Source: Haliotis asinina
Lineage: Eukaryota > Mollusca > Gastropoda > Lepetellida > Haliotidae
NCBI RefSeq assembly: GCF_037392515.1
Contig: NC_090291.1
Span: 35,177,001 to 35,241,000, forward strand
Length of the DNA: 64,000 nucleotides
Direction: 5' to 3'
The position numbers and the translations under genes were made by a program. The notes under the pieces are model-generated. The model did no database searches, was not told the origin of the DNA, and saw only the letters and a list, made by a program, of their open reading frames with translations. Of the stretch, positions 46,301 to 56,785 are shown piece by piece. Each line of letters starts with the position of its first letter. Positions within the stretch are counted from its first letter, which is position 1.

Positions 46301-49256
46301 CACCTAATCGTGTGTCGTGACTGAGCTTCTAGACCTACCCCTGGGCATGCCTGAGTTTCTTCACGGCGAGGTAGCGCTGGACGAGGGCCTGGTTGATGGC
46401 GTAGACGCTGAGTGTCGTTACGGAACCTCCAAACACCAGAGACCAGAACGTGTGACGCTTCAGGGGGTCGGGGTCAAAACTAAAACATACATAGAGCATT
46501 GATACAAGATGTAACTGTAACTGTGTTACAGCACACCATTTCTCAGTAGATACAGCTTTATTGTAGGACTCATGGAAACAAATTTATGGTTCATGCAGAA
46601 GTTTTTGGATAACGTAGCCAGGAAAGTGGACCGACTACTTAACAGATTACACAAACTATTACGACAAAATCATCACGAAATAGTGTGACTGATATATTCC
46701 TGAGAATCATTTCTACATAAAAAGTTTGCATGAAAAAACAACATCCATTTCAGCACCCGATTTAATGAGATCGTGACGTCATACAGCGAGTTGGTTCAAA
46801 ACTTGGAAGGCAAGACTAACGCCGATTTGAATAACATTTAATTTACACCACAGCGTGCAGTGTTGGTTGACAAGAGCCAGAAGTTGGGTAGCTTAGTAGT
46901 TAAAGCGTTCGATGACGGGTTCGATTTCCCACATGTCCACATGACGCTCATTTGTGGTGTTCCCCATCGTGACATTGTTGGAATATTGCTAAAAAAGCGG
47001 CATGAAATTAAACCACTCACTCACGCACTTAGATGTTAGCCAGTTTAGTGAATGCTGCGAGCACAAGTTGATGCACAGATATATGCAAGTACAAAGTCCT
47101 TTATCATGGGAACCTTTGAGATTGTGTACTGTGGAACCATACGTAAATTGATAAATGTGATGTCACGAGTTAAATTGTGGTCGGAAAACAAACTGAAATT
47201 AAGTGCACAGAGCAGAGAAGATTTCACATTTGCCTGTCAATTTGTACAAAGATCCACCCTAAACTCATTTCATGAACGTTATTTATGCTACACTGAAATA
47301 ACATGTAAGTCTGTGGAAATTATGTCATGTGTCTGGATATAACTGGCATGAGTACTGTACCTCATCAGAATTCTACCTGCACGCGTGATTACCTCCTGTT
47401 TTCTATCAAATACTCTGGCAGTTAAATATACCTATTACCCTGCCTTCTTATTTAATCCACGTGCCAGCTCTTATCACTTGCATGTCACACACTCATAAAC
47501 CCATTATCTATGCTGTTCCAAAATATCACACACAGCAAGGGGTTTTCAGGAATTTGGGCGAATCATTCTCATGTTTTAGAACACGGTGGTGATCAGAATG
47601 TCTGCGTGCATATTTCTTACTCAAAAACATTTTCCAATCTCCCGCCTTCGGAAGCTTTCTGCCAGACGGCTCTCGCTCCGCCTACTTCTATTGTTCCCTT
47701 GATGATCAGAGCGAGGATACCGGATATGACGATAATAATCTGGAAAACATCTGTCCACACGACTGCTTTCAAACCTCCCTGAAAATTACAAATAGTTACA
47801 AATTACATCATCTTCAAACTACATGTGTTAGATACTGTTTAAACCAATTTTATAATTACATTTAAGTTCTAAAAAGTACAATATTTTAGTGATTATAATT
47901 GTAAAATCAAAGCGGGTCAATTATGAGTTAAGTCTTACGTCGCACTCAACAATATTCAAGGTATACAGCGGCCGTCTGTAAATAATCGAGTCTGGACCAG
48001 ATAATCCAATGACCAACAGCATGAGCATAGACCACGCAACTGGGATGCGATGACATGTGTCAACCAAGCCAGTGGACCTGACCACCCGATCCTGTTAGTC
48101 GCCTCCTACGACAAGCATGGGTTACCAAGCCTTAGTTCCATCCATCCCGGATCTTCACAGGTCTTCAGTTACAAACGAGTTATCACGAAGACAATACTAG
48201 TGAACTTAAAGACATTACGCTACTTACCAGTGTGGTATAGATAGTGCAGACGCCCCCGATGGCCAATATAGACACAAGCATGGACATGCCACTCACTGAG
48301 GTTGCGAAAAGAAAAGAAAACAAAAAACGTTTTTATTTGATGAACCACTGATCGTGTTCGCGGATTTAAATCACACTGAGAAATTCACTGAGAAGTTGTG
48401 TTGAATATCCCAAATTATACGTTCGGACAAAAGAGAGTACACACATGTCCAGTGGTGACTGAAACAAACCCAAGGAGAAACGGGTACTGTATTTCACACG
48501 GGTATTACTATGTAGTTCTGTTAGGGACTTAATTTTGCAGTGTTTCGACAAACTATTGCACAGTAATGTAACATTTTGATAACGTGTACGGAAGAGAGTT
48601 TTTTTTAATGGAAATCAACTTCATTTTTATGAGGAACACAACGTTTCGGAGTATACGCTGGTAGATGTGTTCCTCATAATATACAATGAGTGAGTGAGTT
48701 TAGTGTTACGCCACACTCAGCAATGTTCCAGATATATAGCGGCGGTCTGTAAATAATCGAGTCGGGACCAGACAATCCAGTGATCAACAACATGAGCATC
48801 GATCTGCGCAACTGGGAACCGATGGCATGTGTCAACCAAGTCAGCGAGCCTGACCACCCGATCCCGTTAGTCGCCTCTTACGACAAGCATAGTTGCCTTT
48901 TATATCAAGCATGGGTTGCTGAAGGCCTATTCTTCCCCGGCACCTTCACGGGTCTTATAATATACAAGTTAACATCCATAACAACTATCTTCTTTACGAG
49001 TATCACTTCTAAACACATATACAGCTAGTGAGTGAGTCAGTGAATGATCGAGCGAGGATTAACACTGCTTCGATCATTTAAATCTCAAAGTAACAGATTC
49101 TTTTAAGGTAAAAAGTGACGCAGTTCTTAGACGTTTATCTCCTTTGTGGACACACGAGCATGTTTATATTACCATGGAAATCAAGCAAAGGGACATAACC
49201 ATGGGAAATCTGAGCCTCAGAATAACATCTCTCGCCGCCCCTCCCTCTCCAAATAT

Positions 49257-49287
<31 letters not shown>

Positions 49288-52200
49288 TTTTCGCTGTGTG
49301 AGGCAGTAAAACAGTAAAACATGGATTTTATTATATTTGGAACAAATCCAGCTCCCAGCTTCCCAGCCTAGAACCACGAAGTAAAACAGTTTCACATTAA
49401 TTGAGCGTGATTATTTTGTGCGTGAATAATGTGATATGTTTTTATTACAATGTGTCGGCTTAATCTATTTCAGCTTTCTTGTGACCTATTCGCATTAAAA
49501 TGACATTTAGGAGCAAAGATGTCATTATTTCCCCCCGTTTATCACAAAGGCACGGCTTACAGACAGAGATAGGTTTATCACTTGACAAACTCTCCACGGA
49601 TTCTCCCTAATCCTACAGATAGGACACGCTGGGGAAGTAAAACACAGCTTACCCAAACTTTTTATCAAGAAAAAGGTTATCAGGACAAACTTTGAAAACA
49701 CGTCAAGTGGAAATTTTACTTTTGACATCAAACAAACACCGTGCATGACTTATAAACATGACCGAAGGGTGAGGCTGATTTGGTGTATCTTATTCCCCTA
49801 AATTGGGCCTCCCTTCGCCTGGTTTGGAACATCATATTCTATTATCAGCTTCTGTGCGTAACAGGGGCCCAAACTGGGTTAGTAATGATGCGTAGCGGTG
49901 GGTTGCTTGTACATGATAAGCGGGACAGAAACAGCTCCAGATAGATATGGAGGTTGAAATCAGCTTGCTCGTTCCATTCTGCCAAGAGTGAAATTTTTGA
50001 ATGGCCATCTGGTTTACGCCCTAGCACACATGGGTTTTGTCTTATATAAACATCTGACAAAATAAAGGTAATTAGATTTTCAATGACGTCATTGATGATT
50101 ATTTGAGTTCCGTTGGGATCTGTTGAGTGTAAGTATTGAGCCACTGAGATGGTTAATGACACAGCCTCTTTTCGTAACCTGCAGTAATGCATACTGAAGA
50201 TAAAAAACACATATATTTAACTGGTATACGGAACAATGGACATGCCAACCTGATTGGATGGTTTAGTTTTTAAAGATTATTATTTCTGTTTTGTTACCAT
50301 TGTGTTAATGAAATATGACCTGTTTTCGTAAAGAATATATTTTGTAATTAGCTATTCCATCAGAGCAAAACGCGTTAGATTAGCTGAGTTGGGTTTGTTT
50401 GTTTGTTTATAACGCCGCATTCAGCAAGTTCCGGTCTGTAAACAATCGACTCTTGAGAAGCCATTCCACTGACTGACATCACGAGCATAGATATGTGAAG
50501 GTTGAACTCGACGATATGTGTCAACAAAGTTCGACAAGGAAGGGTGGCGGATGATTATTTCTAGCCTGAATCAATGGGATATAGACGACAGTTGTTATTT
50601 GCATCTTTTTTCTTTTGGAAGATTTTCGGACCTTGGAGGCAAGTATAAAGTAAACATTTTAAAAAATACGAAACGTATTCCTTATTTGTCGCTATTGTTT
50701 CCGAAACACAAGTTCAAATATCGCCCTTTTATGACACTGGAAAGTCTTTCAAATGTTTTCTACGTGGAAGCCGTAACACAGTGTAGTGAGTAAGTCAGTT
50801 TTGTGGGAAATTGAACCCGGGTCTTCGGTGTGACGAGCAAACCCTTTAACGACTATGCTACCCCACCGCCCCAAGATCATGTAAGCATGAGCACTAAACG
50901 TCAGACGTCACCGTTATCGGACAACACCGAAATGCTTGTCAACCCTTCAACGGCTTCCCCGAGACGCAAAAACAGTTAGCTTGTTATTGTGAAATTATCT
51001 CATATGGTGTTTATGATGACATTCCTACAAGTGCAGGGATGGTGTTCGTGACGTCACCAACGCATTCCGACACTTACCTTGACTAAACACGAGAGCAGGA
51101 GCATAGAAAACAACAGCCATGTACACCATCTGTATGAAGAGATAATGATACAGTCAATAAATACCATATTCACTATAAAGGTCGCAGGCCCATATAAAAA
51201 CATTACAACAAATAAGATACTAAATTACAAGTTGGCAGATGCAATAGTCGAGAAACAAATCATTTAAGAATAGGCTAAAAGTTCGTACTAACGGAAATAA
51301 ATATATTCATTCTCAAGACAATTTCTTATGCATACTGAACAGGAAAGGTGTTTTTTTAAATAGAAGACATAAATATGAAAGCTTACTTTTATCAGAGTTT
51401 TTTTATGAACTTGCGTTTCTTTTGCTGTTCAGTATATATACATCCATATCTGATATCTAATGCCGCCATTCAAATATGAAATGTCTGCCTCTAACTCCTT
51501 GGGAACGAATATAACTTGAAAAGCTCCTATATCCTTTCCCTTAAATCCAGTAGATATAATTTAGATAAAACCTTATCTTAAAACCTTGATGCAGTATACA
51601 TGTTTAACGTGCGTCTGTTTGGTGGGAAGTATGAATTATTCAGTGCATTAAAACTGACCGGAGTTTATTGGAGAAAATACGGTCTACTAACAATGCCTTT
51701 ACCAATAACATTATCAAAGAATTATTGAAACATAAACACATGTACAGCAAAGATCATGGAGAGAATTCTGAGTATTAAAACAACTTTAATAGTGAAACTA
51801 CGGTATACGATGTCATTATAGATTACATAATTACATGATTATTAAATCGTCAACAGACAAATAACTTCTAATAATTTCTGATAATGTCCTTGTAGGGTGA
51901 TCCATAAACCAACACATGTCTTTCTATCTTATCTGTACTGGAAGGTTGCCGACTAGGACACCGTGTTGGTTATCGCACAGCGGGACCAGAAACAACCAGT
52001 CTATGTCTGGCATTTCTGTAATACAGGTTGCTAAGTTTGACAACAGCAAAGCCTGCCTGTGCTGTTAGTTCATTCCAGCAACACCGTGTACGCGTTATGA
52101 ATTTGTGCAGGTGCCTCTGAGGAGGTGTCAATGATGGGAGTTTACTTTGTTCATCACACTTACAGTGATCTGACCAGAGGCGCCATTGTCGTCGTCTTTG

Positions 52201-53343
52201 CTCTTGTAGAAGTAATGAGTGATTGGGTCTAGTTTTACGCCGCACTCAGCAATATTCCGGCGTTATGACGGCGGTCTGTAAATAATCTTGTCTGGACCAG
52301 ACAACCCAGTGATCATCAGCATGTGTGATATACGCACCTGAGATAAGATGTCATGAAGCAATCATGTCAGCGATTCTGACCACCCGATCTCGTTAGCCGC
52401 TGCTTGCGACAAGCGAGGGTTACTAAAATCATTTTTTAACCCGTATCTTCATAGGTAAGAAATAATAATGAATTGGATAAGACACTTTATCGGGACGGTG
52501 GGGTAGCCAGATGGTTTACGCGCCCGCTCGTCATGCTGAATACCCGGGTTCGATTCAACAAATGGGTACAATGTGTGAAGTCCATGTCTGGTGTCCCCCG
52601 CGGCGATATTGCTTGAATATTTCTATATGCGGTGTAACACTAAACTCACTCACTCATTTAACACCCTATCAGTGGATGTCCTTTCTCAGAACAAACGGCA
52701 TATGCAAAACGACATCATGTCATGGCTCGTTGTTTCTTTTACCATCTTGGCATAACTGTGGCTTTGGCCTAAAGTCTGCCCATGGTACGACCCTGAACAT
52801 GTCCAGGGCGTCATGGAAAGTGATGCTTTGGAATAGGTCCATATCTAACCTGAGAAAGATTCCTGCCAGCAGTCTGCGTTTGAATGAAACAGTGTGCGAC
52901 TGAGTGTCATTGCGTTTGACTGAGTGCGACAGTGTTTGAATGCGTTTGATCAGGTGTGACTGAATGTGACAGAGTTTGATTGAGCGTACCAGTGTTTCAC
53001 TGCGTTTGATTGTGTGAGAGCGCGTAACAGTGTTTGCGCTTGACTGACTGCGTTTCACTGAGTGTGGCAGTGTGTGACTGCGTTTGATTGAGTGTAACAG
53101 TGTTTGACTGTGTTTGATTGAGTGTAACAGTGTTTGATTGTGAGTGGCTGTGTTTGATTGGGTGTGACAGTGATTGACTGTGTTGACTGAGTGTGATAGT
53201 GTTTGATTGCGTGTGATCGAGCGTGACAGTGTGTGACTGCGTTTGATTGAGTGTGACAGCGTGTGAAAGTTACTTACCATTTGCAGTGTGAACACCAAGC
53301 ATCCTAACACCCTCACGCTATAGTTGAACCTGAGTTCTAAGTA
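34317..53343 (-). CDS. Sodium-coupled monocarboxylate transporter, SLC5A8/SLC5A12-like (5'-partial)
   Basis: Sodium:solute symporter (SLC5) of the plasma membrane; relatives carry lactate, pyruvate and short-chain fatty acids. Exons in transcript order: 53278-53343, 51078-51129, 48228-48295, 47621-47778, 46339-46479, 44666-44795, 41830-41918, 39726-39853, 39009-39166, 38224-38441, 36670-36779, 35763-35884, 34317-34631. The first twelve join in phase with GT-AG introns and give 480 residues starting at YLELRFN (about residue 117 of human SLC5A8). Family blocks seen: [112 protein letters not shown], and LSYMWYSG in the last membrane segment. An extracellular loop in exon 38224-38441 has several N-X-T sites. 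The N-terminal spans are missing. The last exon is less certain: AG choice decides between a short tail and a 104-residue one. Substrate preference cannot be read from sequence. Confidence 0.9.
34893..35050 (+). mobile_element. SINE-A copy, near full length
   Basis: GGGTAGCCCAGTAGTTAAAA, CCGGTTCAATTCTCC, GAAGCCCATTTCTGGTGT, tail AATCTAAACTCACTC. It abuts the 35051 foldback. Confidence 0.85.
35051..35275. mobile_element. Long foldback MITE (GGGCCCC...CACAAAG type)
   Basis: Nearly perfect inverted arms of about 100 bp: TCCTACAGAGGTTACTTGTC at the left edge mirrors GACGAGTAACCTCTGTGGA at the right, and GTTTCACAAAGTTCTCGTAA mirrors TTACGAGAGTTTTGTGAAA. It follows directly on a SINE-A copy. Confidence 0.85.
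35490..35710 (+). mobile_element. SINE-B copy
   Basis: GGCGACTAACGGGATCGGGT, TGATCACTGGATTGTCTGGT; lacks the (TCAC)n tail. Ends about 50 bp from the transporter exon at 35763. Confidence 0.85.
36258..36669 (-). repeat. 42-bp minisatellite at a transporter donor
   Basis: About ten units of GTGACAAGGCTGGTGACGAT, GCCTACAGTGAATACATAAC, AG (plus strand). The last unit runs into the donor of exon 36670-36779. Because 42 is a multiple of 3, the exon frame stays open through about four units. Confidence 0.9.
37310..37440 (+). mobile_element. SINE-C tail fragment
   Basis: Ends with TATGACAGAAATATTCTAAA, GTGAGACGTTAAACCCCATT, the same tail as the 17570 copy. Confidence 0.5.
37690..37822 (-). mobile_element. 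SINE-A copy with internal deletion
   Basis: Tail inverse ATTAGTTTTACGCCGCCTTT and head inverse TTTAACCACTAGGCTACCCC; the middle is shortened. Confidence 0.8.
38620..38845 (-). mobile_element. SINE-B copy, diverged
   Basis: CAACAATATTCCGATGG, CGATCCCGTTAGTCGCCTCT, TACGACAAGCATGGGTTACT. Confidence 0.78.
41300..41560 (-). repeat. Protein-like repeated segment, copy 1
   Basis: The minus strand carries GAACATGTCCAGGGCATTAT and a 60-codon open stretch with [21 protein letters not shown] diverged copy is on the plus strand at 52670-52890. The family is unknown to me; it looks like a decayed coding fragment of a mobile element. It lies between two transporter exons. Confidence 0.5.
42050..42275 (-). 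mobile_element. SINE-B copy
   Basis: GGCGGCGGTCTGTAAATAAT, ACCACCCGATCCCGTTAGTC. Confidence 0.88.
42308..42477 (-). mobile_element. SINE-A copy, full length with target-site duplication
   Basis: Flanked by the direct repeat CGACCATACATTA at 42295-42307 and 42478-42490, which fixes the element at 170 bp and shows target-primed retrotransposition. The inverse B box is GGAATCGAACC; the tail is (GTGA)n. Confidence 0.93.
43036..43174. mobile_element. Palindromic foldback with Penelope-like arms
   Basis: The left arm (GAATGATGA...ATGGATATATATA...TTTTATTCT) and the right arm (AGAATAAAAGAAGTTGTATA...ATCATCATTC) are inverted copies of about 45 bp. The right arm resembles the AAAGAAGTTGATATCC end of the 27.5-kb element. 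Confidence 0.5.
43396..43541. mobile_element. Foldback MITE, same family as 35051
   Basis: CCCCGTTTCAGAAAGCTCTC at left and AAGCTTTGTGAAACAGCG at right form inverted ends; the inner GGTACGA...ACGAGAAA also matches the 35.1-kb copy. Confidence 0.75.
44158..44428 (+). mobile_element. SINE-B reference copy, full length with target-site duplication
   Basis: Flanked by the 14-bp direct repeat CCATACCAGGTATT at 44144-44157 and 44429-44442. The element is 271 bp, from ACCCGTGAAGGTCCCGGGG to a (CACCCT)n tail. I see no A or B box in its head, unlike SINE-A. Confidence 0.95.
45311..45397 (+). mobile_element. SINE-A fragment, 5'-truncated
   Basis: Carries only the 3' half of SINE-A (CTACAATGTGTGACGC through GGAATATTGCTAAAAACGGC). 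It interrupts the first units of the 29-bp minisatellite. Confidence 0.7.
45395..46338. repeat. 29-bp minisatellite in transporter intron, with exon duplicate inside
   Basis: The 29-bp unit GAGCTTCTACACCTACACTTGTGCCGTCT (written as GAGCTTCTACACCTACACTT plus GTGCCGTCT) repeats in tandem on both sides of the exon fragment at 45725-45835. Looser copies start near 45205. The array ends at the donor of exon 46339-46479. Open frames across it are repeat by-products. Confidence 0.93.
45725..45835 (-). pseudogene. Truncated duplicate of transporter exon 46339-46479
   Basis: This 111-bp block is an identical copy, by eye, of positions 46339-46449, the 3' part of the transporter exon, offset by 614 bp. 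It includes the donor GTAGGT on its left, with shared flank from about 45700. The exon's first 30 bases and its acceptor are absent; instead the copy breaks off into 29-bp minisatellite units. With a donor but no acceptor it should not be spliced in as a normal exon. Confidence 0.9.
46880..47032 (+). mobile_element. SINE-A copy
   Basis: GGGTAGCTTAGTAGTTAAAG, GGGTTCGATTTCCCACATG, tail AATTAAACCACTCACTCAC; a short deletion between the boxes. Confidence 0.8.
47925..48165 (-). mobile_element. SINE-B copy
   Basis: GTCTGTAAATAATCGAGTCT, CGACAAGCATGGGTTACC; in a transporter intron. Confidence 0.85.
48608..48686 (-). mobile_element. Penelope-like terminal fragment
   Basis: The minus strand carries ACTCCGAAACGTTGTGTTCC then GAAGTTGATTTCC, matching the 27.5-kb end. 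ATGAGGAACAC at 48629 and GTGTTCCTCAT at 48667 form a hairpin. A SINE-B copy is inserted at its right edge. Confidence 0.45.
48687..48956 (-). mobile_element. SINE-B copy, full length with target-site duplication
   Basis: Flanked by ATAATATACAA at 48676-48686 and 48957-48967; 270 bp. It is inserted in the edge of the Penelope-like hairpin at 48608-48686. Confidence 0.93.
49253..49292. repeat. (ATTT)n microsatellite
   Basis: About ten ATTT units in a transporter intron. Confidence 0.95.
50395..50560 (-). mobile_element. SINE-B copy, old and truncated
   Basis: ATAACGCCGCATTCAGCAAG, GTCTGTAAACAATCGACTCT. Confidence 0.65.
50788..50872 (-). mobile_element. SINE-A head fragment
   Basis: Inverse head: TTGAACCCGGGTCTTCGGTG and CTATGCTACCCCACCGCCCC. 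Confidence 0.75.
52216..52455 (-). mobile_element. SINE-B copy
   Basis: TCTAGTTTTACGCCGCACTC, ACCAGACAACCCAGTGATCA. Confidence 0.85.
52494..52656 (+). mobile_element. SINE-A copy, near full length
   Basis: CGGGACGGTGGGGTAGCCAG, GGGTTCGATTCAACAAATGG, tail ACACTAAACTCACTCACTC. Immediately left of the 52.67-kb repeated segment. Confidence 0.85.
52670..52890 (+). repeat. Protein-like repeated segment, copy 2
   Basis: Shares TGTGGCTTTGG, CTGAACATGTCCAGGGCGTC, ATGGAAAGTGATGCTTT and ATTCC.GCCA with the reverse complement of 41300-41560. Frame is broken by stops. Confidence 0.5.
52905..53270 (-). repeat. About 30-bp degenerate minisatellite at a transporter donor
   Basis: Units such as GAGTGTGACAGTGTTTGACT followed by GCGTTTGATT recur from just inside the donor of exon 53278-53343 for about 365 bp. 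Confidence 0.88.
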
Positions 53344-53764
53344 CTGAAACAGAACAATGAAATGCGTCACCAATCACCAGTCGACAGTAATACATCGATA
53401 CACATCGGTATATTATACAAGACAAACATATCGTGCAGCGGCCCGTCTTGTTACATTGTCATCGCCATATTCGACCAGCAGAGTTACGCCCCTTACCCAT
53501 CAATGATCATTGATTCCAGTCCCGAATTCGCCCTGTATCTTGTAGAGCCCTAAATGTGGGTCTACTTCCACTGTTATACGACATGCATTATATACAGGTC
53601 AATCAGCTGTACCGTATTTCTAACAGAGTACTAAGGGGCCACAAGAATCCGCGCCTCATCTGTCTGACATTGTAACCACTCAATCCATACTTTAGGATTT
53701 GGCAGCAGACATCGGGTACGACTAATCCAAACGTGCATGTATCACTTGGCATATATTCAGCCTC

Positions 53765-53985
53765 CGAATCCTCCATTCAGCAATATTCCAGTTAAATGGC
53801 GGCGGTTTGTAAATAATCGAGTCTGGACCACACAATCCAGGGGTCAACAGCATGAGCATCGATCGACGCAATTGGAAACCGATGACCTGTGTCAAATAAG
53901 TCAGCAAGCCTGATCACTCCCGTTAGTCACCGCGTGGGTTACTGAAGACCAATTCTACCCCGGATTGTCATGAGTCCCGAATCCC
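53765..53985 (-). mobile_element. SINE-B copy
   Basis: TTAAATGGCGGCGGTTTGTA, AGCATGAGCATCGATCGACG. Confidence 0.85.
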
Positions 53986-54599
53986 TTGTCCATTACTGAG
54001 ATCATTGAGCTCTAAAAGAACATACCGCAAAGGTTTACGAACTTATCCATTATTCGCGCTTATCCATTGATTGACAACCTGTTCTCAATCTAACATTTAT
54101 ATTTTCGGAAATTGTGAAAGAAGGCACGAAAGCGTACGCGTGTTGCAGGAAGGCGTCTGAGTGTCGTGACTCTTACGTCGTCCTTGACCTTCAACAAGAG
54201 CGTTCTCTAAAAATTTGGCGCCACTATTATTCACCATGTTGGGTTTTCGTCCAGGTGTGTCGAACTTCTACATTTACATCAGATATTTTCTTGGAGGCCA
54301 GACAATAATATGAGGTACTTGAGAAAGTCATCACATTCATTTGATTCATTTCGTCCTACAGTTGTACAGTTAAACTTCCTTACTATAGTATGTATGTCAC
54401 GCTTCTTTTAGAACTGTACATATAAGTCTATTATGTCCTGCGGTCCTTCATGCTTGGTTGACAGCGATGAGTCTTCACCATTTTCTAAAATACCAATTAA
54501 ACAGACCAGGTATACAAGATAGCTATCTGTTACAGTTTGTAAGACAAGTCTTAAGGATGCTGTTCTTTATCATCTGCAAACTAAAATTATTACTGGTGA

Positions 54600-54745
54600 C
54601 GTAAAGGTAGCCCAGTGGTTTAAACGTTATCTCGCCACCCCCCTGACCGGGTTCGATCCCCTCAAAGGTTCAGTGTGTGGAGCCAGTTTCAAGAACACCC
54701 TTGCTCTCATGTGGCTGGAATGTTGCGAAAGATGGCTCAAAGAGA
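54600..54745 (+). mobile_element. SINE-A copy, diverged
   Basis: GGTAGCCCAGTGGTTTAAAC and GGGTTCGATCCC, followed by a degenerate body. Confidence 0.6.
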
Positions 54746-55189
54746 CGGTTGTTTGGGTGATATTCCTTTAAATCTGACTGAAGTTTTAGCTCCCGTCAAC
54801 TCGAGAGATAAAACACTTCTATTGCTTCAGCCTTCTCCCAAACTGCCGGGACTGTTATAGAAACACATTCACGCCTCGGTGATTTCGGTCGCTGTTGTAT
54901 ATTTACGCACGTCCAGAATAGACAAGCTGCTTTGTCTACATTCTACTTCCTCTTCCAGAAATTACTGCTCTATTTCGCTTCATCATTTGCTCGAGCAATC
55001 TTTTTTCTTTGGTAGAGTCAAATTTCCCTGGAACAACCACTAACACCGTCCTTCTATTCCGAACTTACATCCCTTCCCCTAAATTTTACCCTTATCTTCC
55101 CACTTACGCCTTCAGCCTGAAATCTGAAATACCGTCCATATGTCTAGCTTCGACACAATCATTCTACCTCTTAACGATCCTATCCTTAG

Positions 55190-56340
55190 ACGTTTACCTT
55201 CACCCCGGCACGTCTACCCTCAAACCAACAATTCTACCCTCAACCTCAAAATTTCTATCCTCAAAATCAACGATCATACAGCCAAACCCAACACTTCTAT
55301 CCTTAACCTCAACACTTCTATCCATAACTTCAACACTTCTATCCTTAACTTCAACACTTCTATCCATAACCTCAACACTTCTATCCTCAACTTCAACAAT
55401 TCTACCCTCAACCTCAACACTTCTATCCATAACTTCAACACTTCTATCCTTAATCTCAACACTTCTATCCATAACCTCAACACTTCTATCCTCAACTTCA
55501 ACAATTCTACCCTCAACCTCAACACTTCTATCCATAACTTCATCACTTCTATCCTTAATCTCAACACTTCTATCCATAACCTCAACACTTCTATCCTCAA
55601 CTTCAATAATTCTACCCTCAACCTCAACACTTCTACCCCTAACCTCAACACCCCTACCGTCAAGCCCCCACATACCTTATCCCCACTCGTATACCACAAC
55701 CTCATCACTTCTACCTCAACCTCCGCAATTCAACTCTCAACCTCAAGACTCATACCGTCAACCCCTTCCCCCACCCTACCACTATGTAGCTTACCCCCAC
55801 TCGTATACCACAACCTCATCACTTCTACCTCAACCTCATCACTTCTACCCTTAACCTCAACACTTCTATCCAGAACTTCAACACTTCTAAACTTAACCTC
55901 AACAGTTCTATTCATAACCTCAACACTTCTACCCTCAACTTCAACAATTCTACCCTCAACCTCAAAATTTCTATCCTCAAAATCAGCAGTCATCATACAG
56001 CCAACCCCAACACTTCTATACTTAACAACACTTCTATCCATAACTTCAACACTTCTACCCTTAACCTCAAAACGTATATCCATAACCTCAACACTTCTAT
56101 CCTCAACCTCAACAATTCTACCCTCACCCTCAACACTTCTACCCCTAACCTCAACACTCCTACCGTCAAGCCCCCTCATACCTTATCCCCACTCGTATAC
56201 CGCAACCTCATCACTTCTACCTCAACCTCAACAATTCTACCCTCAACCTCAAAATCAACAACCATACCGCCAGCCCCAACACTTCTATCCTCAACCTCAA
56301 CAACTGCACCCTCAACCTCAACAATTCTACCCTTAACTTA
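55190..56340. repeat. 21-bp minisatellite
   Basis: Units of the kind CCTCAACACTTCTATCCATAA, written as CCTCAACACTTCTATCCATA plus A, repeat about 50 times. The 21-bp period keeps several frames open on both strands (heptads such as NLNTSIH, STLLSIT or RSVEVMD). Nothing suggests a real gene: no start context, no splice support, and the competing frames are equally open. Confidence 0.95.
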
Positions 56341-56664
56341 ACACTTCTACCCTCAAAACCAACACTCCTACCGTCAACATCACCCCACACGCACCTTACC
56401 CCTACCCGTATACCACAACCTCATCACTTCAGTCCTCAGCTCAGTCCCTCAACACTTCAACCTTGAACCTCAACCTTAACACCCTCAACCCCACACTTAT
56501 ACCCCACGCGTGCAACATCACCCAGACTCTTACACCGCGCATTCACACTTCTACCTCCACCCCGTACTGACACCATCACTCGTTCCCTCATAATCTCACC
56601 AGCAGTTCCAACCTCACACCGTTAAACGTTCAGGTAGGCGATCATTCTTTGTTTGGTTTTAAAA

Positions 56665-56785
56665 TAGAGTAGCTTTGTGGCTAAAGCGTTGGCCAGTCAC
56701 ACCGAAAAAACATGTTCGATTCCATGACATTGTGTTCATTTGTGAAGCCCATTCGACATGATACGGCGCGGTTCTAAAACCTGTA
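56665..56785 (+). mobile_element. SINE-A copy, diverged
   Basis: GTAGCTTTGTGGCTAAAGCG and TGTTCGATTCC, then TTTGTGAAGCCCATTCG. Confidence 0.6.

Noticed and set aside
49845..50210. Minus-strand 121-codon open frame in a transporter intron
   Set aside because: No recognisable family, no splice signals examined fit it to the transporter, and this length is expected by chance in 64 kb of six-frame sequence.
55009..56336. Long plus-strand frames (281 and 398 codons) and minus-strand frames (144-157 codons)
   Set aside because: Products of the 21-bp minisatellite; competing frames on both strands are equally open and none has splice or family support.
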